The translations under genes and the position numbers were made by a program. A stretch of DNA of 64,000 bases from positions 192,001 to 256,000 of the forward strand of contig JBBDHG010000025.1 in the NCBI GenBank assembly GCA_037951165.1. The letters run 5' to 3'. The DNA is from Lophius americanus. Its lineage: Eukaryota > Chordata > Actinopteri > Lophiiformes > Lophiidae. Each line of letters begins with the position of its first letter. Position 1 is the first letter of the stretch. Below are positions 24,816 through 39,800 of this stretch, one piece after another. The notes under the pieces were generated by a model that worked only from the letters and a program-made list of their open reading frames with translations, was not told where the DNA came from and did not search any database.

Positions 24816-27800
24816 TATGAATATATGTTATTATATTATTATAATATTAAAAATTCATAGAATCAACATTTAATCAGTTAAAAATGAAAATGACCTAATT
24901 TTTAAGGGGAAATGTATTAAAAACAAATACGATGTTTTAGAACTATTATGTAATTTTAACAAAAACTAACTAATAAACTTAATGTAATGCATATTTTTAA
25001 TAAAACTAAAAAAAAAGTAAGACAAATACAAATATTTTTACATGCAAAAATAAAAACATGTGATTTAAATTCCATGAATGTTAAATAACATGCTTGAATA
25101 CTTTTCTTTTGAGGGCAGTAGGTTAAGAACATTTACTCTGTGGTGCTGCAGTTGGGCACAAACTGTGTCCAGGACAAAGCTGGGAGCAGGAAGAAGCTGG
25201 AGGGTCTCCTCACACTTGCTCATCTTCAGGAGAAGGTCCTGCACATTGCTGTGGAAGTCCTTGGCCAGACTCAGACCTTCTGTGAGCTTCACCTACGAGG
25301 AGGACAGAACATTCAGGTAGAATCTAAATAAAGGAGGAATCAGCGTTGATAAAAAGAACTAAATAACCTTTCTGTCCTGGACTTTGCTGTGGACTGAGGC
25401 CCACTTCTGCTCCAGAACATACAGGCTGTGCTCGGTGCTGGATCCCCGGACCACGCTGCTGCTCTCCAGCATCCTGTGAACCGTGTTCTTCACATCGGTG
25501 TAGGCGTGGAGCTTGGATTCCATCTCAGCGCACAGCTCCTTTTTGTGGGTGAGATGCGAGAAGATCGTTATTTTACAGGGGGGAAAATCATTTATCTAGA
25601 TTTCAGGCTAAAATGTTGACTAACTCTTAGTTTTGATGCTTGATGTTTTATTTTATTCACCAGGTGAGCACTGAGTCGTTCAGAGGCGGAGTCAGGCGTG
25701 ACCCACACCGATTTAGAAGAGGACAGTCTCAGGTCTGTGTTCTCCAGCCACTGCAGGAGGTCTTGAACCTCCATTGTAACATCTTGTACCTGCAGCCAAA
25801 ACAGCAAATTATATTATATATATGAATATTAGAAGAAAGAGTACTGAAAAATCTTCCTCTTATCTTCCTCTTTTTTATGTAAATAATATGTTAAATATGT
25901 AGATATTTAACTGCTGGTTCCGTAGGTGTAAATATATACATGTAAAATATATATAACATAATATAATACAATATATTATAATTTAATATAAATATTATTT
26001 AAATAATATAATATGAATAATATAATACAATACATATATTATATAATATAATACAATATAAATCAATATAATATAATATAATAAAATATAAAACAATATA
26101 ATATAATATAATATAATATAAATATTATTTAAATAATATAATAAAATATAATACAATATAATATAATATAATATAATATAATAAAATATAAAACAATATA
26201 ATATAATATAATATAATATAAATATTATTTAAATAATATAATAAAATATAATACAATATAACATAATATAATATAATGATACAATCAGTGATTTAAGGAG
26301 TGGCATTGAAATTCAAACAATTCCAAGTGTTTGACAATTTCTTTTACTTTTGCCCTTTTCATTGTTTATAAATTATTAACTGTTACTATTACTAACTATT
26401 GGATTTTATTTCTTCTGTTTGTACACGATGATTTTCATTTAATTTGTGTTTTGTAGTAATTATTATTATTATTATTATCATTATTATTATTATTATTATT
26501 AGTATTAGTATTATTATTATTATTATTATTCTTTAAACATGATTTCTTGTTTACCATATTGCAACAGCATAAAACATCCTTTTAAATGTTTGGTTTCTCT
26601 TAACACTCATGTATTGCACTTTCACAAATATCCACAAGAGGGCGCCTTAACACACTGGAAACCACCCAAACGATGCATTTTACATCTACATGCAAAAAAA
26701 AAATGTTTATCATCTAATAGCATGACATGATAAGTATATGAATGAATATGAATATATGAATGAATATCTTTCTACTCCTCACCTGACTCAGTCGGCTCTC
26801 TAACTCCAGCTGCCGGCGTTCGGTCTCGCAGCGGACAAACTCCCAGCTCTCATTCAGCCGCTCCAGCCGAGACTGAAGACCATGAGGGCTGTCTCCAGAT
26901 CCAACCTCCAGCAGATCCCTGCCCGCCTGGTTCACGGACTCCATCGTGCGAACGTGGGACATGACATCGTTACGCAGGACCTTGGAGAAAGAGGAATAAT
27001 TCCAGTTTACGGATGAAATGTTATTTCAGTAACTGTTTCTCTGAGGTGTTGGAGGTCAGTGTGTTCTGGTATCAGCTGTTTGAGGTCAAAGACAGATATT
27101 GTTGTTAGACGTGTTTAGCAGAGCGTATTGTCGGTAAAACATAAACGAGGCCCAGCAAGGGTAAATCCCAGAAAAACCCCCCAATCCCCTGCGTCATGCA
27201 ACCTGCTGATTTAACTCCTCAATTAGATGTCCGGAAAAAAAAAAGTTTGAAATATTAACGTCAAAAACAACGTGGGCACGATAGATCTCTCCGAGTGGAT
27301 TCATACGCACCAAATTTGGACTTAATCCGACCAATTCTTTAGAATTTATTGCCCAAACCGTTATGGGGATAAAGCACCCCCTAGTGTCGCAAATATGTAA
27401 CCGATATCTCTCAAAATCAATCCAGTTCTTCCTTGCACGAAGGTCTATGTTGCTATAAAGTTAGAGAATGATCCATGAGACGGTTTTTGAGTTATCGCGT
27501 TAACATCAAGTATCCGTGGCGGCGGCGACGACGACGATTCCATAAAATCCCCCGTTATTTCTAATTATTTCTCGAGGACAGAATGAGCAGAAATTCTGAG
27601 TCCTTCTCAGCGAGCCTACCTGTGACCTTCAGTCGTATGATGACGGGCCCACTCTGACATTCTAGTCTCTGCGTTTAAAAGCATTAAAACCAGCGCCAAC
27701 CTTGTGTTTGGCCAGCTCTATCTCACAGGCCTGCAGGTCGATGCTGATTGGCTGGCTGCCCTGCAGCTGTTCGGCGGTCCTGGAGAGCCAAGTGTGCAGT

Positions 27801-30800
27801 TCATCCAGGGTGTTCTGGAACTGACCCAGACCCAGCAGAGCACACTCCAGCTGATGCTGGAGAAAAGGCAGGAAAGGAGAAAAAGTTTTATGAACTTTTT
27901 TAACGGTTTCTCCAAAGCGAGGCGTCCCTTTGAAGTAACGTCACGTTTGTTCTCACCTGTCGTCCGACGGTCTCTGACTCCAGGCTGTCCCACCTCTGTC
28001 TGAAATCACACAGCGGCGAGACGGAACCGGGCCGCTCCGAACCTGGCGACAGCCGGCACACGAAGCGGTGGTTCAGGCTTTCGATCTCTATCTTCTTCTG
28101 ATAAAGTTCTCTCTTAAATTCCTGAAAGCCAGAATCTGCATGAATCCGATCACATGAGGTCAGCTGACAATTATCTCTTTATCTTTATGGGCAAATAAAC
28201 TCACCTTCAGATCACAAAGCTGCTCCTTGACTGATTCAAGGTCCGTTCCCACCAGGAACTCCTCGGTGGACCTCAGCTCGGCCGACTTCAGCCACTCGAA
28301 AAGACCCTTCAAGCAGAATAACGGACGTTAAAGCGCCTTCCTGTTTCTTCATTTCGACACGTCGCATCTTCTTTGACCAGGAGTTGCACCGATGAACTCC
28401 CTGGCCTCTGGCAGAAGATGACATCACCTGTCAATCACTCAGGTGGAGCTGCTGAATGTTAGAGCCTCATCTTGAGATGGAAATAAAAACCAGCTGTTCT
28501 CTGGCAGGATGTCAGAACCCTGCTAGAATCAGGTGGCGGCGGCGGTGGATGCGTTGGTGTGTTTCGATAGTGACTCATACATATTTGCTGGCAGGCGAAT
28601 AAAACATATTCATAACAAGTATAAACCTTCTATACACTGTCAAAAAAGATAAATCAAAGATTTGTTCAATTTATTTGATTTTATGATGTAAAATCGTTGT
28701 ATAAAATTATTATATGGAGATTCTGGTGTATTCTTGGATTTATTTAGATTTATGCATACTTATATCCCGATAAATCACATTTATTATACAAGCGTCATCT
28801 CCGCCGTGGAAAAATCGCTCTTAATAACTCAATAACGCAACATAAATCGACATAACTCAAAAAATATTCCCTAAGGTGAGTTTTATCGGCAAAAGTTTTG
28901 GGGCCATAAATTCTGAAGAAATGATCCGATTGAGTCCAAATTTAGTACATATGAATCAACTAAAGGAGATTTATCCTGTATACATTGTGTTTAACTTTAA
29001 TCGTTCCTATTTTACTCACTAGGGGGCAGATTATTTTTTGAAAGACACAGTTTTCCCTATATAACTCAGAAAATATTTCATGGATCAACTTTATACCGCC
29101 ATAGACTTACGACGGAGGAAGAACTGAACTGATTTTTTGGGAAAGATCAGTTAAATAGTTCCGACACTGGGGGGAGCTTTATCCCAAAAAGTTTTTGGAC
29201 CACATTTCTCAATCATTAATCTGATTTAGTCCAAATCTGATGCATATGAATGGACTCCAGGAGTTCTATCTTGAGTAGGAAGAACTGGAGTGATTTTGGA
29301 AAAGGTCAGTTGTATATATCCACCACTAGGGGGACATTTATCTTCAAAAGTTTTCAAGTCATAATTTCAGAACCGTTGATGCGATTTAGTCCAAATTTGA
29401 TGCATATGAATGGAATCGAGGAGTTCTGACTGGATCAACACTGCTGGAGTGTGATTTTAAAATCATATTTTACTCCAGAAGTTCATATTTTACTCCGTGA
29501 ATTGCTTTTAATTGTGTTGAATTAACTTTTGTATCAAATTGAATTAAGAAGAAAAAGGCAAGCTTTAATAGCACATTCAAATCTATAAAAAACAACAAGT
29601 AGCTCCTCCTGGTGGACAAAGGTGGAATATAACAGCCAACATCCCTTTATAAACCTTCTACAAGGGGTCAGAATCTCACACACCTGCATGGTGTCTTGAT
29701 AATGTAGCGCCATCTGCAAAGACTCGGCCAGCTTTTTGTCCGAGTCGCTCCACAGCCTGTTCAAGTTGTTCCACGTGGAATACAGCTTTAAGACAGCAAG
29801 AGGAAGAAAATGTGTTAATGAGTCAAAACAACCCGGGGATCTTTCTCAGGCTTTCGTTCTTACTTCATCGAGGCACTTTGTGACATCTGGCTTGTCCGTA
29901 TCCCCACATGTGGACATGAGATCCATTCCCAAAACGCCGAGGGTGTCCAGATCTCCCTGTAAGCCGTCAACATCCTCCCTCAGAGTCTGCGGGTTCAAAG
30001 GACGGAACGGGTCAGACGCCGGCTCATATGTAACACGTGTGGTTCCGTGTGAGAGCTTCCAGACAAACCTGCATGGTTTCAAGGCTTTGGCGGATGGTTT
30101 CGGAGTCTGTCCGACTCGCGTTGAGATCCAAGACTGCCTGCTGAGCATCACCGAGGGCCGCCGTGACATCACCGACATCGCCCCAGAACTTCAAGGACAG
30201 ATCCAACAGTTTGAGCAGCCAGCTTTCCCTCTCCTGGGCCTGAGCGTGTGTCTCATCCCACATCTGGGCCAGGCTAGACACCCGCTCCTGGATCGCTGAC
30301 GGCGTAAAGAATACGAGATGTATGTTAATAAGAATCGGTAAACTCTGCGCCGCACGACGGAGATCACGCAAACCTGATCCGACGGATCCATCGCCAGCTG
30401 CCTGGGTGTTGGCCAGCAGCTCGTCCGCCTGCGTCTTGGCGCTTGCTAGGCCCAGTTCCAGCTTGGAGAGCTCGGCCAGCGTGCGCTGGTTGTCCTGCAG
30501 CTGCTCCTGGATCCTCGGGGTGAGGCCTTGAAGAGAGCCGGGAGTCTGCGTGCGACGGCGGAGGCGTTCGAGGCTCTCTCTGATGAGGGTGGTCCTCTCG
30601 TTCAGCTGCGGACGCACGGCAGGTTGTTGGTTCTAGAGCGCGTGTTTTAGAACCCACTGGATTGTTAGCGATATTAAAACTTGATTACCTGCGTGAATCG
30701 GGGCAGGGACTCCTCCAGTAGATTAGCGGTGTGTCTGACCCGGTCTCTGATGGTCCTGTGCTGCTCCTCGGCCTCCGAAGCCTGTCGACAGAACTCGTCC

Positions 30801-33800
30801 CCCTGAACGGGGTTGAGTTCGGAGAGACGTTTGGCCAGAGAGCATAGACGTGTGATCAGGGGTCGGTGCTCCGCGATAGACTCCCTCAAACCCTGAACAG
30901 AAGGGGGACAGAGAGGAAATGGTTCAGGGAGAGTTGAAGGAAATCCCTGCTTGAGCTTTGATCACATATCTGGACCTCTATATTCTTTTTCTATTATTTT
31001 ACAGTGTACGATTCTCCTGCTTTGATAAAACAATCCAATGTTTTATATGACACACAAAGTAATATTATGTGTAATATGTGCATGTGGCTCCCCCTAGTGG
31101 ACATATGTGGTGTTTTGCAGACAAAATCCCTCTGGTTCTCTTCCAGACACTTCAAACTTCCGTGAGTTTCATTCTTTCATTGGGGTCTTTGAATACTGAA
31201 AATTCTTTTGGACATTTAATCACATTTATTTGATTATGTGATTTTTTTGTAAAACGCAGGGGATTGGGGGACTTTTTGAGGATATACCCTTTTTTGTTGG
31301 GGATGACAGAATTAGCCCCCTGGTAGGGTGCCTTAAAGGACCCTACCAGGGGGCTAACAGCCTGACAACACAGCCCTCAGGATCACACCTAGTAACAGAT
31401 TACTCAGAGCTAGTAACAGGTCACTCACACATACTAACAGATTACTCACACATAGTAACAGATCACTCACACAGAGTAACAGATTATTCACACAGAGTAA
31501 CAGATTACTCACAGCTAGTAACAGATTACTCACACCCAGTAACAGATTATTCACACACAGTAACAGACTACTCACACATAGTAACAGAGTACTCACGGCT
31601 AGTAACAGCTTACTCACACACAGTAACAGATTACTCACACAGAGTAACAGATTACTCACACAGAGTAACAGATTACTCACACAGAGTAACAGATTACTCA
31701 CACACAGTAACAGATTACTCACAGCTAGTAACAGATTACTCACACACAGTAACAGATTATTCACACAGAGTAACAGACTACTCACACATAGTAACAGATT
31801 ACTCACACACAGTAACATTACTCACACACAGTAACATTACTCACACATAGTGACAGATTACTTACACACAGTAACAGATTACTCACACACAGTAACATTA
31901 CTCACACATAGTGACAGATTACTTACACACAGTAACAGATTACTCACACACAGTAACATTACTCACACATAGTGACAGGTACAGTGTTACTGACACTAAA
32001 GAGTGAATGATTTTGGGTCGGTCTTGTCCGTAGACCCAAAGGTGATTCAGACACACCTGATAGATGTGGAGATATTTCAGGTTTATTTTGGGGGATAGAA
32101 TTAACAGCTTTTTTGGAGACCAGTGGTAACAGAACCCAGTTAAGGAGTAGATTACAGCGGGTAGATACAAGGAACTGTACTGGAACTGAACATCTCGTGT
32201 AACCAGACGAAAACAGTGTCCGACTGTGAAATATAAAAGGAGGTCTTTGTTGAGGGGAACAGAGAGGGGATTGTTTAAAACCTAGAGAACTTGGCAGTCC
32301 TAAGTGGAGAGTCAGGTTTTTTTGTTTAGTTCAGTTTTTTTTTACCTGTAAGAGGTCCTGTTGTTCCCGAAACGCCTCATAGCTTATTGTGTTCATGGAG
32401 AGCTGGCCGATTAGGGTCTGGGTTTCTTCAAGCCAGGGTGAAACCTCGGCGAGGCCCTCAGAGAACTGGAGGAGCAGCGACTGAGCATGCTCCAGCTGCA
32501 GGACCACATGGGAGTTGGTGGCCGAGGTGATGTTGCTCTGCTCCTGTAGAGCCTCTAACGGGGTCTGCGTTCAGATGTAAAAACATGAAATTAAATTATA
32601 AGATTTCAAGTGAAAATGTTTTTGTATAAAATAAAAAATTTCACGGTATATTGGAAAAGTTTAGTATAACATTATAACGTGAAAATTATCTAAGACATTA
32701 TTATATCTCAAACATTTTCACCTTTCAACGTGAAAATAACAATGTAAAAACGTGAAAAGTATAACATTATAACATGAAATTTTTCATGAAAAAAAGCGAA
32801 ATTTAAAACGTTTGAAAGTTATGCTACATTTTTTTATTTTTTTTTATTTTGACATGACAGCAAAACTTTTCTATTCAAGCCTTATTTTAGAACAGAAAAG
32901 TATATCTAAAAAGTTAATGGGAAAATTATCTGCAAGCAAGGAATTCTCATTCAGCGACAAAACATCGCAGGCCCGAAGACCAGAACCACAATCAAAACCA
33001 GGATCACTCTATAATGTGAACGTTTTCACAATATAAGGCGAAAATTAAGACGTGAAAACATGAAAATAATCATGATTTTATTTTCTGGCATGCCAGCAAA
33101 GAGTTTCTTTACAACATTCCTTTAAAATTCAAAATGAATAAGATTTATAAGTTCAGCCACCTGCAAATCGACGGTTTCTCCTTCGTCGCTGTAGGTCAGC
33201 AGGATTTCAGCGATCTTCACCATCTTCTCAATGTTGAACCGGTGCTGGAGGATCTCTACTGCCAAAATCTGGTCAAGGGAATATTAAAGCACATTTTCTT
33301 ATCAAGCACAGTTCAATGAAAAACGTTCCGAATAACAGAAACATGTAATTATTCGGTTAAAGATCTGCGTAAAGTTCTGACCTTCTGCTCGTAAAGTTGT
33401 TCTGCTATGAGTTCTGGATCCAGATGGATGGTTTTCAGGTTGTCAAGGCTCAACGCTGTTTGTCTGAACCAATCCATCTCCTTCACCACTGCCTGTTCCA
33501 GCTAATGACAAGAGATAGCATGTTAGCTTAGCATTGTTAGCTGCTTCGACTGAGAGAAAAAACACACACAAAAATAATGCATGTATTATTTTTAAGAAAT
33601 GGTTCCTAACAACTAAACATAAACAGGTTGACGGAATAATAATAATTATTATATCCCCGAAAAGTCGGGATATTACAGAATCGTCATCGCTGCCGCCGCC
33701 GCATATCCTTTGTGTAAACACAATAATTCAAAAACTATTCCATGGATCATTTTTATGTGATTTTAGACCCACGTAGATCTTAGTGTGAGGAAGAACTGGA

Positions 33801-36800
33801 TCAATTTTGGTTATATATTTCAAGCATTAGGAGGAGCTTTATCTCCAGAAGTTCTTCAGACATAACGTCCGAACCGTTGGTCCGATTTAGTCCAAGTTTG
33901 GTGCACAAGAATCGATTTGAGGAGATCTATCTTGTATTTATCTTATTTTACTCACCAGGAGGAGCTTTTCTCCAACTGCGTCTAAACCGACTCCAGGAAA
34001 TCTGTCCTGTTTTTATTCCTGAGCTCAGAAAAACTAGTTAACAGTATTAATCTTCATCATTGAGTCACTGTGGGATCTGATCCTAGAACAGACTGATGAC
34101 ATCATAGAAACAGTTAGGTGGAGTCACTCTGGGATCTGATCCTAGAACAGACTGATGACATCATAGACACAGTTAGGTGGAGTCACTATGGGATCTGATC
34201 CTAGAACAGACTGATGACATCATAGACACAGTTAGGTGGAGTCACTATGGGATCTGATCCTAGAACAGACTGATGACATCATAGAAACAGTTAGGTGGAG
34301 TCACTATGGGATCTGATCCTAGAACAGACTGATGACATCATAGAAACAGTTAGGTTGAGTCACTCCGGACCGTTTGAGGTTATTATAGTCTTGTTTAATG
34401 TGAGGAGTTATATCAGGGGGTAATTGCCTGTACAACGCAGGGGATTGGGGGCTTGGTTGCTTGTTGCAGGGGGAGAAGTCGGATTCATGCGTGGACCGTA
34501 CGTGAACATTACCCTCTGCCTCTCAGCGGCACAAAGCACCACATCTCCAGCGGGGGTCTGCGCCCCCGCGGCCCCCAGCAGCTCCCTCTCGATGCGGCCC
34601 AGCCACAAGTGGAGGTCCTCCTGGCTGGAGGTGCAGCGGCTGGAGGCCTCCAGGGCCTGCTCCAGCCTCTGCAGCGCGTCCAGGCTGCTGAGACTCAGCA
34701 CGGAGCAACGGATACGCAGAGCGTCCGTCTTCTCCTGAACCTGCTGGGCTTCACCCGCTGGAAAAAAAAAAGAAAAGAAAAACGATCATTCGCAAAAAAA
34801 TGAGCTCATCAGAATTTTTTTTTTTAATATTCAGTTTAATATCTGCCAGTAAAAGTGATTTAATACTTCCAAATAGCGATCTTGATTAGTTCTATAATGT
34901 TTTTGATGGTTTTATCAGATATCAAACAACAACATCTGCAGGAGAATAAATATTATTTTTAACACACGGTAAAAGTAATTCCATATAATTGACGATAAAA
35001 TAACAACAGCTGTGTTAAATACGGATTAATCGTATAAAAAATACGTTACAATCATGGTAAATTATAACAGATAAACTTTAAAACTCTTTAAAAGGAACAA
35101 AAATGACAGTAAATTAGAAAAATAATCACCAGTATTTAACAAACTAAAAACACATTTATAACGTCTCGTTATATTATTATGGCTTTATTTTAAACAGTAA
35201 AAAAAATTTTAATGGTAATTAAATGCTGGCGATATTATAGTATTTTCAGTTATTGTTCAGTCATTTCATCAGAAGGTTGTTTTTTCACAGTAAAACTCTG
35301 TTTCCAACATATTTGACCATAAATAATAAAGTTTTTACAGTGTAAAGAGAGATCTTAAAATCATCTATTCATTATATTATGTTTTATCATTTATAAATAA
35401 AGCAGAATTTAACAACCTTTTTTTTTTAAATGGTCTAAATTTTAACATATTATGGTGAAATCCTGGTAGATTGAGAATTAAAGATAAATGTTGATATAAA
35501 AATGAACAAAAACTGACATTAATATAATCTTAAGGATTTTAAATGTTTTTCTCCTTTAATCAAATCAAATCAAATTAAAAGAAGGAGCCGGTTCAGACTG
35601 AACTCTTTCTTCTTTGTTATACAGGGAACCATCAAAGTCGCCCGTGAGGTGAGAATTACCGGAAACAGCCTCCATTAGATCATCGCCCGACTTCTGGATT
35701 TTTGCCAGATCAGCTGTTTTGACTTGAATCTCTTTGACGACAGCCTAAAAACGGGGGGAAAAAAACATACAAAAACTATAATTCATGACTTGACTGGCAC
35801 AATGGAAAGTTCTTATGGGTAATATTAGGTGGATTTTGCGACCTTGGCGCCCTCTGTGGCGTCTGACAGGCGCAGCATCAGGCGCTCTGCGTTCCGGAGC
35901 TCGGCGAGAGTCTGCTCCGCAGAAATGAACCATTGCTGCAAAGCGTCCACTCCCTCCTGGAAGAGCTGGGCTCTGGGCAGAATCAAGTCCAAACCGGCCC
36001 TCCTGTCAACAGCGAAACATTGGTTAAAGAAAAAAAACCTCTCATGCAGGAAGTCTTAGAATGAAAAAAAAAGTCAGCTGACCGCTGCTCTGCCTCTCGC
36101 TGTAAAGACTCCCACTTCTGCTTGAGAGCGGCGAGTTTGACGTTGGCCGTCTCCCCCTCCTCTCCCGGGTGGGCCTCGACCAGCCGGGGACCCTCTAGCA
36201 TCATGGAGTCCATACTGCGCCTCCGGTCTGTGAGGAGGCGCTGCAGGAGCTGAGGGAGGGAAAGAGTCAGAAAGTCTTACTGCAGACGGAGGACTCTTCA
36301 AGAGACGGGACAGGAAACCATTACGACGATTTTATGTCCCTTTTCTTCTTTGGCTACTGTTGCAGGAGTGCGGGGCCTGTAGGGTGAACAGGTTTCCCCG
36401 GTTTGTGCTCGACATATTGAGACGATGTCTTGCATTTTCATTGGCTGTCGTTTTTATAAATCATCACTACAGGAGAGACGCTTTTCTAAAATCCGGATTC
36501 TATCCAATGGCTGCCGTCATAGGGCTGCTGGAGAGATGTCAATCAAACAGAGGTCAGGGGTCAACTTATCACCGTCATCAATTCGTCCTGAGGAGAATTT
36601 TGCAGGTCAAACGTCATAAATTACACAGATTTCAGCAACAAAAAGAGACTACAAAATGTTTTTTTTTCTCTTAGGGAGGGTTAAGAGTTTAAGTACAACA
36701 CTTAAATACTCAATACCTGAACTACATGAATAATACCTGTTAGTCCTGAGTATATGGTTCTACTATCGTATACTCTAAATAACTTCAATATCAAGGTGTC

Positions 36801-39800
36801 GTTTGTTCAAATGTGTTGTTTGACATAAATCTCAATTTTTTTTGTTGTTTGATAAGTTTTTATCAATACTTTTAATAAATAGGAAGGTTTCTTGGTCTGA
36901 ATTTATTATTGATATCTTTTAAAAATTCAACACACATCTATTCTATAAGCCATATATCATTAATAATAAATACTGTCTGCCGTATAAAACCGTGAGGAAA
37001 ACATCAAAGCCATGAAGAGTTCAGTCAGATTTACTATTGAAAAGAGGAACTTTAATTTTTAACAGTTTTGGATTTGAAAAAAAAAAAGTAATACAAGCTG
37101 ATTATCATCAACAGAACATAAGAATAGTGAAACTTAAAGTTCTTTTTGTCTTTTATATTAAATTTACAGAAAATGTTACGTCCCTCACATGACCCCTGAC
37201 CTGGAACCTTCATCCTGTGGGGTTCTTTTTGAGTAAGTTAAACATTGTACCATGAAGTTAGCCTATAGCGCTAAGCATTGGTAACTTGTGTCCCATAATA
37301 TCACAAATATAAGCTTGTTGTTCCACATTTGGTTTTTTTTTGGGGTCTGGTCAAACGAGCGCCGCCCCTTTAAGAGCATCTGTGCGGTGAGTGAGTGGTA
37401 AAGTGAGGGAAGGAGAGAGAGAGAGAGCCCATGTTGTTGTGATGGTGAATGTAGCAGAGAAGAGTTAGCTAAGTATTTTGTAGCCCAGACATGATGATGA
37501 GACTGGAGCTTCTCGGGACCACGAGGAGTCTCCGGTGCTGTTTTACTACTGACGGTAAAATGTAAAAACCCGGAGCAAGAAACTCCGGACCTGGAGGAAA
37601 TTTAAAAAAAAATCTACTCTGTCCGGAGATGGTCTCATAGATTTATAGGATTATTAGGTGGTGTAAATTCATCAAACACTTCCTCTGAGTTAACGGGCTC
37701 TCTTTAGAACCAAGATGTGTCTACAGGGGGGCGCTGTTCTGTTCGGCTTGGCCACCAAATGATCCACGATGGTCACCCTTAAGGACGCAGATACTCGTTG
37801 AAAAGGTGACTTCCTTGACTCTGTGGCGCTAAAGGCTAACTCTCTAGTAGAAGAAGAAGTTTGAGCAGAAGGTGTCATTCCCAAACGCCTGTCAATCACC
37901 AACAAACACTGGAAAACTGCCTGACAACAATAATGACTGAATTGAATTTTGGGGTCATCAGGTTAAGCTGAAGACATTTTTAACAATTATGCAAAAATAA
38001 ATGAATATTTCTAAGCTCTAAGTTCTCATCGATACTACGGGTGTTGACCTTCAAGTGTCTGTTGATGACCTTGATGGCCACATCATTTAAGCCTCAGTCT
38101 TGGGTTTTTTTCCTGCCTTTGTGTCACAAAGTCCCGTCTCATATGTCTGGATGACATTGTTCAGAGGCGGGAAGGTTCCGGATCACAGTGGTTGTGATTT
38201 AAGCTGAAGGGTGAGAATCTTCCCTGGTTTTTCACGCCCCTGAGGAACGTTCACAAAGACTGGGAGAAAAGGCTTTGTTTGTTTTTGACACCAGCTGCTG
38301 AAGGTAGATAATAAAGGAAGCCGTTCACCGCTGATGTCATGACCTCAACACACTGTTCTCGCTGAAAACTGCCTCCTGTGGTCCTTCTGTGATGTTTACG
38401 GAACAGGAAATGAGGCGGTGTGAGGTGGGAGATAACTCACCTTCTGTTCTTGGAGCTGTGCTTTCACCACTTTGACCTCTGAGGATGGGGCTTTCTGATT
38501 GGCTGTCAACTCCTCTATCTCACAGACCCACGTGAGCAAAGCCTCCAGGTTCTGGAGAAAGGACTCGGAATCGGATGACCCATCTTTCAGTGCCAAGGCT
38601 GGACCCCTTCCCTTGAAAAAGAACCAGAATCAGTCGTTAACTGGCAAAGGTATATCACCCAAAAGCCCCCAATCCCATGCATTGTACAAGCAAGTTCCCT
38701 GATTGAACTCCTCGAATTAAATGTGACTCACAAACCCCTTTTCAACCAAGCTGGTTCCAGGGCTAGATCGGAGCCAGAGCCTGAGTTAGCACCAATGTTT
38801 ATGCTTTTCGACAGCCTAAGCACCAGCTCCTGGCTCCCAAAACTGGTGCCAGACAAGCACCAACTCTTTTCTGGTCTAGAGCCAAGAACCGATTACGTTG
38901 TACGGTGAAGTAACGGCGTGTCTCCGACTTGGCTCGTTGCCAATGGAATCGCAAACAGGTTCTTAGGCGGTGTGATAGTGGAACCAGCTAAGCACTTGCA
39001 CTAGCACCAGCACCAGACTAGCACCGGTGATTTTTCTTTGAGGAAAAGGGATATCAGACATCTCAGATTGTCCATATTGGACCAATTATGACTGACAAAC
39101 AGTCATAATTGTCATAATTAGTAAAAAAGCTCCCTGAGTGACGAAAAATATCAACTATTAAAGTAAAATATTATATATATATACAAGACACATCTCTTCA
39201 AGTCCATTCTTTTACGGCAAATTTGGACAAAATCAGACCAATGGTTGAGAGATTTGGCTCTCGTGATGCAAACAACCTTTCCCAAAATCAATCCTGCTCT
39301 TCCTCTCACTAAGGTTTATTGGGGCACGAAATTCAAAAATGATCCATTAAATCGTTTTTAAGTTATGGTGTGGACACGTAGGGTCTGCGCAGCGATGATT
39401 ATTTTATAATATAGATATGATTATTGAGAAAGTTATTCCAATCAATGGAAACTGTACAAATAGTGGGAAGAAAGTTGAATTCCAGAGTATTCATTTTACA
39501 GGAATTAGATAATTCTACATCAAGTTATCCTTTATCCGATTGATTCAAATAAAATGTGAAGTTATGTCTGAAAAAAAAGTATTTTTCTTAAAAAAAAAAG
39601 CTCCCCAGTGAGTAAAATATGAAATATTAGCGTAAAAAGATGATAAGATATTTCTCCTTCAGTGGATTCACCAAAATTGGACCAAATCGGACCAACGGTT
39701 GATAAATTATGATCAGGAAAATTTGGAAAACTTTTCCAAAATCAGTCCAGTTCTTCCTCGCACTAAGGTCTACAGGAGTACAAAATTTGAAAACTATTCT

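Noticed and set aside
31354..31818. 154-residue LLLCVSN repeat frame
   Set aside because: It is a by-product of a 21-bp minisatellite whose period is a multiple of three; there is no start context or splice support.
34062..34356. Possible CRISPR-like array
   Set aside because: The 59-bp units are contiguous, with no unique spacers, and the genome is eukaryotic.
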